Assembly: GCF_003945595.2 (NCBI RefSeq)
Contig: NW_024104422.1
Location: 133,743 to 197,742, forward strand
Source of the DNA: Pipra filicauda
Taxonomy: Eukaryota; Chordata; Aves; Passeriformes; Pipridae
DNA: 64,000 nucleotides
Direction: 5' to 3'
In this document: piece by piece, positions 12,042-22,880 of the stretch
How the letters are laid out: each line of letters begins with the position of its first letter
How positions within the stretch are numbered: the first letter of the stretch is position 1
Translations under genes and position numbers: made by a program
The notes under the pieces: model-generated
What the model was told of the DNA's origin: nothing
Database searches by the model: none
What the model saw: the letters and a program-made list of their open reading frames with translations, nothing else

Positions 12042-15000
12042 ACCACAACCAGTTTCTACTAAGCAAACGCAAACTTGCCACTAATTAAATTATGGGATAA
12101 GTTGTCTGTGACAGTCTTTAAATCAAGACTGCAGAATCCTGTTGAAGACTGTGTTCCTGCCTGACCAGAGTGCAACTCCTGTCTATGTTATGTCAAGACC
12201 TAAGAAGGTCTTAAAATATAAGGTGCATCCAAACATTGAGTTTATGAACATGCTTCCTTCAGGCTTAGGGACTCTGAAGGAATTCATGACTCCTTACATG
12301 ACATAAGTTTTCAGCAATGGAAGTTTTCAGAAAGCTGCAGTGAAGATTTTATTTCTGTTCAGAGCAACTTTTATCAATTTGTTTTTCTATTTTACACAGC
12401 TCTTATAGACTATGGACACTCTTAAAAAACACAGGGGAAGTTTTAAAAAATACATTATCTCTGCGTATTGGTTTTCAGATATCTCAAGTCACATTCTGGA
12501 ACTGCAGTTTCTATTCCTGGCAGCCACAGCATTAAACCCTGAAAGTGTTTACACACCCACACACCTCTCCTACACCTTCAAAAATAACATTTTAATGGAA
12601 GTACCTAGAAAATGAGGAAGTAGCTAACTTTCCAAATGACTGAGAAGAAATACCTGAATAGGCTAAGATTTGTTCAGAATTAATGAAGGGTTTGATTCTG
12701 TGAACTCACATCGAAGTAGTTGAGTAAATGAGTTATTTCGCTGACCACATGGGCTGAGGAAAGGTATCAAGCTGCATGCAAAATTTAAGTTTACAAAATT
12801 TACAATTATGCAACTAAAATTATGCAATTAAAAGTGGTGTTGATAGAAAGTTCTTCAGTTATTTATCCTCACTATTTATGCCTGTCTGCAAAGTGGGACA
12901 AATATTGTCAACAATGTATGTTGTCAGCAACGTGCTCTGTTGTGCCTCAGCTACTGAACACAGACAGACCTGTCCTGTACCCCGGTGAGGACTGCAGAAT
13001 CTCTCAAGCACTAGTAGGCAGCTGGCATCATCCTACAGGATTCTTACTGTATCAGCTATAAATTGCTGGTTTTATTACATATATTCATATTATTTACAAG
13101 AAAACTGGACATTTTGGAGACACGCACATATACGTATAAACCCCCACATCTAATACACTTTCATGGGTTAAGCTCTTTGCTAACTTTCGGAAAATAATTA
13201 AATATGCATTAAAGTATATGCATACTTCTAGGTTGTGAGCATAAATACGGAAAAATACAAACCTGATTTATAAACTCAAAAAAATCTCAAGAGTGATCTA
13301 GCCATAGTTTTAATAGCATGAAAATGACTAATTTAAGGTCAAGAGTAATTTAGTTTTGACTGGTTTTGCAATCCTTTGTTCTCTGGGTCATGTAAGTGTT
13401 GAGTAAATTATAAACCTGTAATTCTATCCTGAGGTCAAGGGACTTCAGAATTGATTTGATATATTGGTCTCCTAGAAAGTTCTTCCAAGGCCAGTACCCC
13501 CAAAACTGTGTTTATGAGTTGACCGCATTAATAACTAACAGAGTCATATAGTATTAGCAGAGGTGAAATTAAACCCTTTCAAAGTTGAGTATGTTCAGAT
13601 GTGGGATTTTTAAATGAGGGACAGGAAAGTCAGATATTCTCTGTGAGAAGTCAAGTTTCTACAGAGTATTGGAAAAAAATTACATGATTGTAAAAAGGTG
13701 TAGATATTTGACTTTAAGAGCAAAATCAGACTGCATCATGAACATAATTTTAGATAATCCTGGATTTATGAAGCAAAACCTAGATCTTACATGGGACAAA
13801 AATAAACAAGGCGGCAACTGCTCTGACAGACTATGTAAGAAGCATAAATACATTAAAAAAAATCAGCAACTGCTCATTCAATGCAGGCTATGCTGTGTCC
13901 TATGACACTTGTCATTGAAAATCTGGAATGGAATATGAAGTGAGATGTTTTCCATACAAGAATTAAATGTGCCTTATAAGAGCACTTTTTAATTTTTAAC
14001 CTTTTAATGTTTCCAAATGAAACTCATCACGCTGCTAAAAAAACCCCACACTGTAAAGCCCAGACAAACTGGCCTGGACTATTCTTTCATCATCAGGCAA
14101 ACATTAAAGTTAATGGTCCTCAAAGTGTTTAGGGTTATTTCTTTTGCCCAACGTCACAGTCCTGAACTCATTAGTAAGAGGTGTATTCAGATTACTCTGT
14201 TCAGTTGTGATTTAAAAGAAACTCAACAGTAATCACAATCTGAAGTCTTGAAATAAATAGGAATAACCTGGTGTTACCCTTGAACAGTCCTGTAAAAAAT
14301 AAGAAATAGATTCCCCCCTCTCCAACACTGTAGATTTCATGTGAATATGAATATCTGGTATCTATGGAGTACCAGGAGATGTTTCTCCTGGACAGTCCTT
14401 GGCCATCTCCTTCCACTGCTTTAAAATTCCTAGCAAGAGCACTAACTTTGCTTTTACATTTACAGTAATTCCTGTATAAAATTCCAACAGTTGGTCAGAC
14501 TAATGATCAATAAACACACATCAAGGTTAAAGAAATATCAGCATCAGAATTGAAACTGCAAAGGCTCTCACCACAATGGATGACAGTATTTGACCTCGTC
14601 ACACAGTAGGAACCAATTTGCAAAAAAGGAATCATATTGCTGCTTGGCAAATAACACAGGATCATACCCAAAGGCCATTGAATGTCACACAATATGTTTA
14701 AGTAGCATTTCTTTTGCAACTTCAAGGGACCTCTGAACAGGTTTTTAATGGATATTAAAAACACAAGCCAAAATTCAGGTGGCTGCTTCACAATCAGCTG
14801 AGGCCGAGCTTTGACCACACCTCCTGAGAGGAAGCAGCCTTACTCCCTGTGTCATCAGCAGATCTCACTGCCTGCTCCCATCCAAGACCTCACAGCTGCA
14901 CGCTGACTTAGGTCAGGCCAGCAGTCTGTCAGAAGAATAACCCTAAAGGGGAGGAAAATAGAGCATTTTCCATTGGGTAAGTACCCTGAGCAAAACCACC

Positions 15001-15189
15001 ATTGCAGAGCAGGTGACAGCAGCAGATGGTGAGGAACAGAAAGGTAGTTTGTAGTAGCTCAGATGTAGCCTGGTTCAAGTTGCAAAGCCATGTTTTGTGA
15101 TGAAGTTTTAGGGTGCAAATGTACATATCAAGACTGGGTAATTAAATAAAGAAAATGCTAGCACATAGCAAAACCCAACTAACTGACTG
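12042..15189. other. Unique AT-rich DNA, nothing recognised
   Basis: No repeat signature, exon or RNA gene was recognised. The open frames here are at most about 103 codons (minus strand, 14507-14818), lack known motifs, and are compatible with chance. Confidence 0.6.
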
Positions 15190-15720
15190 ACCAGCCCTCC
15201 GCTCTGCACCACTGTATGAGGGCCATCACTGTTTCAGGGCTTTGAGGTCACTAATAGGCCTTAGTGGCCCTGATCAGCCTCCCCTGGGCCTCCCTTTACC
15301 CCTGCTCATGGGCTCTGGAGCCTGTTTCAGCCCATACTCTGCTAGAGAAATGTAGGTGACCCTGTTTCTTTTGGGTCCTGGATCTGTCTCTTTCCTTGAT
15401 TATGGCTGTCAATGGACCCATCACTAGTCCACACACCTGCCCACTGTTTGGACCCCAGGGGTCTACACCCTATCAGTGAGAGCACTGCTTGTGCTGGAGT
15501 CACCTGTGGATCCCAGCTCCCCTTCCCTTAGGGAGTGGCCAGACCTTGCTTGCTCAGTGACACACTAAGTGACCTAATTGGGTTGTAAGACAGAAGGACA
15601 GCAAATTTTTATGCTTGGCTTTGTCAACACTTTGTTCTCACTGTTTGCCTGTATCCATGGTCCTGCTCATTCTCAGTCACTGACTAGTTATGTACCAGAA
15701 TTATGTTAGAACTACCAGCA
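15190..15720. repeat. GC-richer block, probable old dispersed repeat of unknown class
   Basis: Composition changes sharply from the AT-rich flanks to a GC-richer block with segments such as GCCTCCCCTGGGCCTCC and TGGGTCCTGGATCTG. It has no open frame of note and ends about 110 bases before the minus-strand CR1 tail. I see no convincing LTR ends, TATA signal or octamer tail, so the class is open: a decayed LTR fragment, a 5' portion of another LINE, or a segmental duplicate. The repeat assignment is inference from composition and lack of coding potential. Confidence 0.3.
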
Positions 15721-15832
15721 TTTTTTTTTTACTTTTGAGAAAGGCAGCTGCCTCTCCCATCCCCAGGCTCATTAAGCCAGTTCACTGCACTGACTTGGCA
15801 GAAACAGTTCACAGGTTTTGTCAGACTGCTCT

Positions 15833-17195
15833 TAGAATCATAGAGTTATTGAATATGCTGAGTTGGAAGAGACCCATCAGCATCATGAAGTCCAATTCCG
15901 TGGCCTGCACAGGACACCCTAAGGATGACACCATGTGCCTGAAAGCATTGTTCAAAAGCTTCTTGAGCTCTGTCCATGCTGTGACCACTTCCCCGGCAAG
16001 CCTGTTCCAGTGCCTGACCACTTTCTGGGTGGAAAACATTTTCCTGATATCTAACCACCTAACCTCCCCTGACTCAGCCTCATACCATTCCCTTGGGTCT
16101 GGTCACTGGTAAAGAGAATGAAAAGATCAGTGCCTGCCCTTGCACTGCCCTTTGTGAGGAAACTGCGGACAGTTGTGAGGTCTGACCTCAGTCTTCTCTT
16201 CTCCAGGCTGAAAAAACCAAGTGATCTCATCTGCTCTTCATATGGCTTCCCCTCCAGATCCTTTACCATCCTTGTGTCTCTCCTGTGGACAATCTCTAAT
16301 GGCTTAATGTCTTTTTTATATTGTTCCGCCCAAAACTTCCCACAGAACTCAAGGTGAGGTTGTGCCAGTGCAGAGTAGAGTGGGACAATCATTCCCTTTG
16401 ACCAGCCGGCGATGCTGTGCCTGATGCCCCCCAGGACACGGTTGGCCCCCCTGGCTGCCAGGGCACTGCTGACTCATACTCAACTTACCTTCAGCCAGGA
16501 CCCCCAGGTCCCTTTCTCTGGCATCTTTCCAGCATCTCATTCCCCAGTCTGTCCGTACATCCGGGCTTGCCCCATCCCAGGTGCAGAGTCTGGCACTTGC
16601 CCTTGTTGAACTTCATATGGTTGGTGATTGCCCCGCCCTCTGATTTGTTGAGGTCTCTCTGCAGAGCCCCTCTGCCCTCAAGGCAGTCAACAGCTCCTCG
16701 CAACTTAGTGTCATTTGCAAACTTAGTATTACTTCAAGTCCCGCATCCAAGTCACTTACGAAGATGTTGAAGAGAACTGGGCTGAGGATGGAGCCCTGTG
16801 GAAGCCCACTAATGAGAGCTCACCAGTCAGATGTCACCCCATTCACTATAACCCTTTGTGCCCGACCCCTGAGCCAGTGGCTCACCCACTGCGTAACACG
16901 GTCAGTGAGTTGTGGGCTGAATGTTTTGTCTAGAAGGATACGGGAGAAACAGTATCAAAATCGTTGCTGGCATCCAAAGAGATTGCATCTACTGGCTTTC
17001 CTGGATCAGCAAGGTGGGTTAGCCTGTCATAGAAGGAAATCAGGTTTGATAAGCAGGCCTTTCCCCTCGTGAAGCCGTGCTGGCTCTGACCAATAACTGC
17101 ACTGCCCTCCAGGTGTTTTTCGATACGTCCCGGAATAATCTTTTCCATGATTTTACTGGGTACTGAAGTGAGACTGATGCAGCTCTCTGAATTGG
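15833..17195 (-). mobile_element. CR1 LINE, about 1.36 kb, 5'-truncated, minus strand
   Basis: The plus-strand left edge AGAATCATAGAGTTATTGAA is the complement of a CR1 octamer tail, followed by a diverged TTGGAAGAGACCC block. Rightwards the complement encodes most of the palm-to-C-terminus part of CR1 reverse transcriptase, so transcription of the element ran right to left. Homology fades at about 17195, just upstream of the motif ISLTSVPSKIMEKI, which is taken as the truncation point. This is the largest mobile element in the window and the only one that retains reverse transcriptase core motifs. Confidence 0.95.
15900..17190 (-). pseudogene. CR1 ORF2 reverse transcriptase remnant, frameshifted
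   Basis: In gene order from 17190 downward: ISLTSVPSKIMEKI; then QHGFTRGKACLSNLISFYD; then motif A as LDASNDFDTVS near 16950-16980 (the aspartates are kept); then GLPQGSILSPVLFNIF at about 16760-16806; then the catalytic motif C as FAND instead of F/YADD at 16710-16721; then HMKFNKGKC; then SALAQPHLEF and FFSLEKRRLRSDL; and a last piece with VVRHWNRLAGEVV near 15980. These pieces lie in different frames with stops between them, including a shift between the LPQG block and motif C. The Asp-to-Asn change in motif C would abolish polymerase chemistry. It is a dead copy, retained only as sequence. Confidence 0.9.
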
Positions 17196-18658
17196 CTCAG
17201 AACTATATCACACAATGATCTGCAGAGGAGGGAGGAAAGGGGTGTGCAGCTGGAGCAGGACCTGCCCCTGTCAGTAGCAGTGAGCTGTTATGTTGGCTCA
17301 GCCTCAGTCTGACTTATGACTTCAACTCGGTGACTCTGCGTGCTACAACAGGCATTTGACAGCTTGTGAAGAAACAGGCAAAGCTTGGCAGGTTTGAGAA
17401 CTAAGTGTTGTCTTGTAACTACATCTGGCAGGGAAGGAGGGCAAATTAGCAGTGAAAACAGCCTGCACTGATTTCAGAACGAGAGTACTCGAATTGGCTG
17501 TCTGTGAGCTCGCTTATCTAAGTATTATTTACATTATATGCAAGGTAGAACTCATTTTATGCTGAACTCAGGGCTGCTAGCAAGTTTCCAGTTGAGGGTT
17601 AGAGGAACTTTAAGTCAGGTTTAGGTTTTAACAACATCAGCAGGAGCAACTCTGAGTTGGGTTTAACCAGCATTGCAAACCTCTCCTGCAAGTAGCAGCC
17701 CATGACTGTTCACTGTGAAAAACATAGGTTTGAACGCATTTTGTGTGTGGACAGAAGATTTAGAGGCTAAGGACTAAGAGAGTTCCTACAGCTGAAGTCA
17801 CTGTTGTGTGACTTCCAACGTCCATCAAAAGCATCTTCTTAGTACTATATTTGGATTTCTTTGTGTATCAGTACTACAAAATAAAATTTCTGTTTGCTGA
17901 CATTTATCAGCTGCATTTTAAATGGAAGCTATTTGCTTGGAGATACTGAAAGAAACTTCTCTCCTCTCCCATTTTAGATAATATATACTGTATGGAGAGT
18001 ATATACTGTATTGTATATTTTCTATAAAAACATTACATTTTTAACTTCCCTGGGACCATGTATATAAATATTTGTACATGAAATTATACGATAGGCTTTG
18101 AAATTTATGCCATACATTTCTGTTAATGTTCTAAAAATATTTGCTCAGGCAAATGAAATTTCTGTAAAATATTTTACTACAGATCAGTCAAAGGTTCTCA
18201 AAACTTTATCTTCCTAAAAAACAATATTTCACGCTATAAAACAGAGTTCCATTTCAGATATCTAAAAGGCAAATTTAGCCAGCTTGATTTAATTAATACG
18301 AAGCAGTTTAACATTTTTTAAAACACTGAGGTTTTAAGGTGAAATAAAGTCAAGATGTAAGCATTTTCTCTTATTGCTTATATGATTTAATTTTGTTTTC
18401 TAAAAACTTACAATGTTAGAGGCAAATTGCCTAGGCAGTAGGTGGGGGGTTATGTTGCATATTTCCTATTGCAATTAACAGTAATGAGAGCGGGATGTGT
18501 TGCCCAGCACACAAAGTTTCAAGTATGCAAATTGTTAATAAATCTGACTCCTCACAAACCAGCAGATTAATGCTGTATTCAGAATGATGTGTGGTCCATG
18601 ATATATTTTCGAACAAACTCCTTCGGTGTCCCAACACCTTAATCACAAGCTCGGCAGC

Positions 18659-18746
18659 CATCTGGCGACTCCCAATGCCTTACCACCCACCGTGGAAGCC
18701 TCCTGGGTAGCTGAGTAAGAGCCCTGTTCTGCACCACCATTTATAC
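18659..18746 (-). promoter_or_regulatory. TATA-like element upstream of a 76-codon minus-strand ORF
   Basis: On the minus strand TATAAAT lies at 18745-18739. About 30 bases downstream is the pyrimidine-rich initiator-like CTCTTACTCAGC (around 18710-18721). The first ATG after it, at 18661, opens a 76-codon frame to 18431 that begins MAAELVIKVLGHRR. The spacing is right for a core promoter, but the ATG context is only partly favourable (G at +4, no purine at -3) and the peptide is unknown to me. A promoter of a non-coding RNA, a decayed LTR, or chance are all possible. Confidence 0.15.
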
Positions 18747-20557
18747 TCACAAAAAAGTCCCTTTAATGTCAATAATTTTCCCTCAGGAAGGTTCCAAACA
18801 GCCCCCAAATCATAGGCACAATATCAACAGTTTTCCTGGGCAGTGCACAGGGGGGGAGCCTGTGCGTCTTCACGAAAAGCTGTTTCCCCGCTCCTCTTCC
18901 TTCCCTAAATCTCCATCAAAACACCTATGGTCGGGTGAGCTTGAATCACTACCAGCTCACACTTAGTTTTCCCACAAGCTCAGCCTGCCTGCAGACACCT
19001 CCTCAGCAAACCTCACACCTCACTCACAGCACTTTGTTCCGCTTGGCCAGATCCAAGCTCCCGTGAGAGAAGGCTCCTCACCGCACCTCTGCAGCCCCTG
19101 CTCCCTACCCTGCTCACACTGGAGGGCCTTGACCTCCTCCAAATGCCAGTTGCCAAAGCTTGTTCCCTCATCTCTCCTTTGCTGAAATCCCACACATCTG
19201 GATGCTCATCTCCCTTCAAAGGTGTCAGTGCTGCAGAAGCTCAGTAGCTGCCCAGAGGCGAGGGGATGTTTCAGATAATGGGTGCCAGGGGAACAGCACA
19301 GAGAAATTCATGGTCTGTGGGCATAGATTCAAGTCTAGGAATTTACGCCAGCAATTTACTAATCCCAATGAATCTTTTAGATGTGCCCAAATACTTCTTC
19401 CCCTCACAGCATTAGCATGTTGCCCAGAAGATGGAAATATTTTTTCTTCCTCTCATTGACACATCAGCAGCAAGCAACGACTCCTTAGGCTTGTGTCAAT
19501 TTTACAATTTTTTTGGGGGGGGAGAGGACATATTTTTGTTCTTTTCAGATTTAACACTATTTTCTTGTAGTTCATGTGTCACCTCTAAACACAGCACTCC
19601 TAGGATCATCTCAGGTGTTGTTCAAAAAAAAGAATCAGGAGCACCAGCAATCACACTTGTCCAATTTAGAGACAGATCTCTACATAAAGTTTTCTGTTTT
19701 CCATTGCAATGGATCTTGGTGAGCCAGGAAAGAGAAAAGACTATGATGTACTCAGCAACAAATGCTTATCCACTTCTGACTTGGGCTTTATGAAGCCTAT
19801 CTGTTTCCTGCACACATCCCCCAAAAGATGTTTGGGGATTTGATTTGTTCATTCGTTTTGTTATTTTTATGCCTCTAGGTAATACAGAGAGGGAACGTGT
19901 CCATGTCAGAAATCTGTGGAGGCATAAAGAGCAAGATGCAGGGTCAGGAAGGAGGGGCTAGAACCATCTGACAAACTAGACCAAGTTTGAGGTAGAGAAG
20001 ATAGATTGGGATGAGGAAATAGAAATGGGGAAGATGCAAAAAAATATTTGCAGAAAATCCAGGGGCAGAAGCTGTGGAATGGGATAGAAAATAGCTTTTA
20101 GCAAAGTTTGTTATATAGTGTGTCTGCATCTCCTTTGGTGTTAGCCCACATAATGATTTTAAAATTAAAGTCTTAAATGAAGGATAGGATGTCAGTGTGT
20201 CATTACTGTGAAGCTGTTTTTTTGTTTAATGAACAAGAGCAAACACATTTCTGAAATAAAAATGATTGATAAAATTAAAAAAAATAATAGTAGGGTAGTA
20301 GCATCAATTAAGAAAGATCAGGGAATACTGTATGTTAGGTACCTTCACAAACTCAGTTTAAGCCTCTATGCATACACATACTATTATTATTGCTTGAGTC
20401 TTCAAAATGAGTGAAAATATATTCAGATATTATCTACTGTGATATATTCAGCTGAGAATGGAGAAAGTTCACGTTACAACGTATTCACAGTCTCCTTTAC
20501 CTGATTTAGCTTGCTTTTTGCAATAAAGTTCAGGTGATTGTAATTTTTATGATTTGT

Positions 20558-20590
20558 TGTTGTTGTTTTTGTTTGTTTGTTTGTTTTTTA
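20558..20590 (+). repeat. Interrupted (TTG)n/(TTTG)n simple repeat
   Basis: Several TTG units run into TTTG units and a short T run. Simple low-complexity sequence with no flanking element recognised. Confidence 0.85.
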
Positions 20591-22654
20591 GGTACAGAAA
20601 ATACAGTGCAGTAAAATAACATTGCAGTAGGAAAACTTCAGTTTTTGTATTCATTTAAAATCTGGGTCACTGAACAAACATTAAAATAATCCCAAACCAA
20701 AGAGACAGCCCATTCTTACAGCTGAAGAAAGGTGATGGAGAAGTTAACTGCCTGGGTTGAGCTAACAAAGGTGGGAGACTTGAAGATGGACCATTCACAC
20801 AATTCAGGTACAGACCAACTTCAACTTCTATTTTACTCTGAAGGAACAACTGAAACAATGAAAGGTGTGCCTTTCCTCACACATGATAGTACATTGCAGT
20901 GTCAGATCAATGAAGATTGAAAGTGCACGTGACAAATTAAATGTAAGAGTAAACTTTGTACCAAACTGACAGTTCAGCTAGCCCTTTAAATACAGGTCTG
21001 TGCAACTTTCCCAGCAATCTTGACTCCTTTAGATTTCCCCTTCCTCAAAGGCTTCACTGTTGTTCAAGAAGCTGATTGCAAACTAAATGCAGAAGAAAAG
21101 AAGTTGCAATGAACAGATGACATAATGTCGCACTACATAAAAAACCGAAAGCAATGAAGAAGAAACTTAGTACAAAAGCTTTCTGTTCGTGCAACATAAC
21201 TGCAGATAGTATTTAGATCTGGAAGAGTCAGAAAGCTCAAATCAGCATTCACAGAGAAACTTAACTTTGGGGGTTTTTATTACACACTTGTGCTCGTTTG
21301 CGAAGTTAAGCCATGGTGCCTAACAGTGATGGTTTTGTGTCAGAAATTTAGAACAGAAACTTTGTCAGACATTAAGGGTCAGATCCACAGGAGCAAATAT
21401 GGATGGGAGACAGAGACCTGAAACTTCTAAAAGTTTCAAGAAAAATGCAACAAGACAGCCAAGTTTAGAGCTGCTGTGGAATCCTACCACTGAAACTTCT
21501 GACTTCTGTGCCTTTGACTTCATGATCATAAGGTTTCACTAAAAGAGTGTTTGCATTGAATGTATTTTCTTTGCATTCTTTTTGCAGATGGATTTGCATG
21601 AGAATAGTATCTTTGTTTCCCCTGGATTCCATCTGGTCCCACTGCTTGCTGCTCACCTGAAGCCATAACCCTCTGTGTGAGCCTTCACAAATGGCTACTG
21701 CAGACAGAGTTAAGGGCTTCAGAGTGAGATGAACTCACAAGATAAAAAGGTCTTCTTTACATGCAAACTTCCTTGATAATAAGAATGAGAGAGAAGGGGA
21801 AAAAAGAGAACAGAATGAATAGCAGTGACATTTCCTAAAGAAAATGTTCTTCTTTTTCTTCAGAAAAGTTCCTGTTTACATGGGAAGCTGCCATGTCAAC
21901 AACATCTCATAAGTGAGCGAATGGGGAGGATTGCAATGGGTAGGCAGCACTCCCTTCTCCCTCTATGAGGGCTTATAAATCTGCTAACATTGCCCATGCC
22001 CCTGAAGACAAGGTGAGGAATGCTGGTGAGCTACTAGAACTCAGAAATGTGAGCAGCATCAGTGCTTTCCCTAAAATGCCAAAGAGAAAAAGGTAGGGAT
22101 CTACCCGGCTAGGGAAACTGGGGGCCTTTCTTCGAGTTTGCAGCTCTCTCTCAGGCATTTACAGACTAAAGGGGCAAAGTAAAAACATGGGTTAAATTGC
22201 TCGTAGATGCTGGGTTGACAGAATGGGTAACATCAAACTCTCTCAGAATTAGATGATGTTCTGCCAGAGCTCTAAAAACTGTATGAGAATGAAGTGACTT
22301 GATCACCACTAAAAACAGAATCGCACACTCATCCAGGTTGAAAGTACAGTTCAATCTCTTGTTAGTACAGGCCTAATGTCAGAGTTAGGTCAGGTTGCTC
22401 AAGTTTTGAAAATCTTTGGTACAGAATCTCCAGTTAGGTAATAATAATCCCAGAGGTCCATCAGGCTGGCAAACTGTATTCCAATATCACATAAATGAGC
22501 TGAGATCAGCTTCATGGCAAGCAAATGACCAGCACACTACACAGAAATACAAGTAAGAACAACACTACAGCTGTAAATGTTTAAGAAAATTTCAATCACC
22601 AGAGAAGTGTATGTAAGAGATTTTGGAAGGGCAGCAGAAAGACCAGCTTCTTTC

Positions 22655-22880
22655 CCAAAACCTACTAATGAACTGCTGTATGACCTCAGGCAAAATCACT
22701 TCAGTGCTCCGTGCTCTGCTTCCTTTCCTACTGGGTCTATTTAGACTAGGAGTGCTTCAGGGATAGGGACTGTCTCTCACTTTCTATTTACACAGTGTCT
22801 AGCACAGCGAGCCCCTGATCTTGCATGAGATCTATAGATGCTATTGCATTACAAAAAAATAACAATAGTAACAATGAAGA
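22655..22880 (+). mobile_element. Ancient MIR-type CORE-SINE
   Basis: The core segment TGTATGACCTCAGGCAAAATC, shown here by its parts TGACCTCAGGCAA and ATCACTTCAG (22680-22705), corresponds to the MIR core usually seen as a TGTGACCTTGGGCAAGTCACTT-like motif. It is followed by the tail segment GGGACTGTCTCTCACT (about 22766-22782), CAGTGTCTAGCACAG, and an A-rich end with ATAACAATAGTAA. This tail type is the one known from MIR elements of reptiles and birds and is shared with CR1/L3-class LINEs. The tRNA-derived head is not recognisable. High divergence fits an insertion older than birds. Confidence 0.75.

Larger units (their letters stand above)
17196..22654. other. Mostly unique DNA with a GC-richer patch at 18640-19280
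   Basis: No gene was recognised. The patch 18640-19280 is richer in G and C than its flanks and is described separately because it includes a TATA-like element. A TTG/TTTG simple repeat lies at about 20558-20590. A near-duplicate of TATATACTGTAT occurs at 17982-17993 and 18000-18011. Open frames of up to 120 codons (plus, 19431-19793) are not recognisable proteins. Confidence 0.6.

Noticed and set aside
15690..16112. 140-codon plus-strand open frame
   Set aside because: It mostly lies antisense to the minus-strand CR1 and is a shadow of that element.
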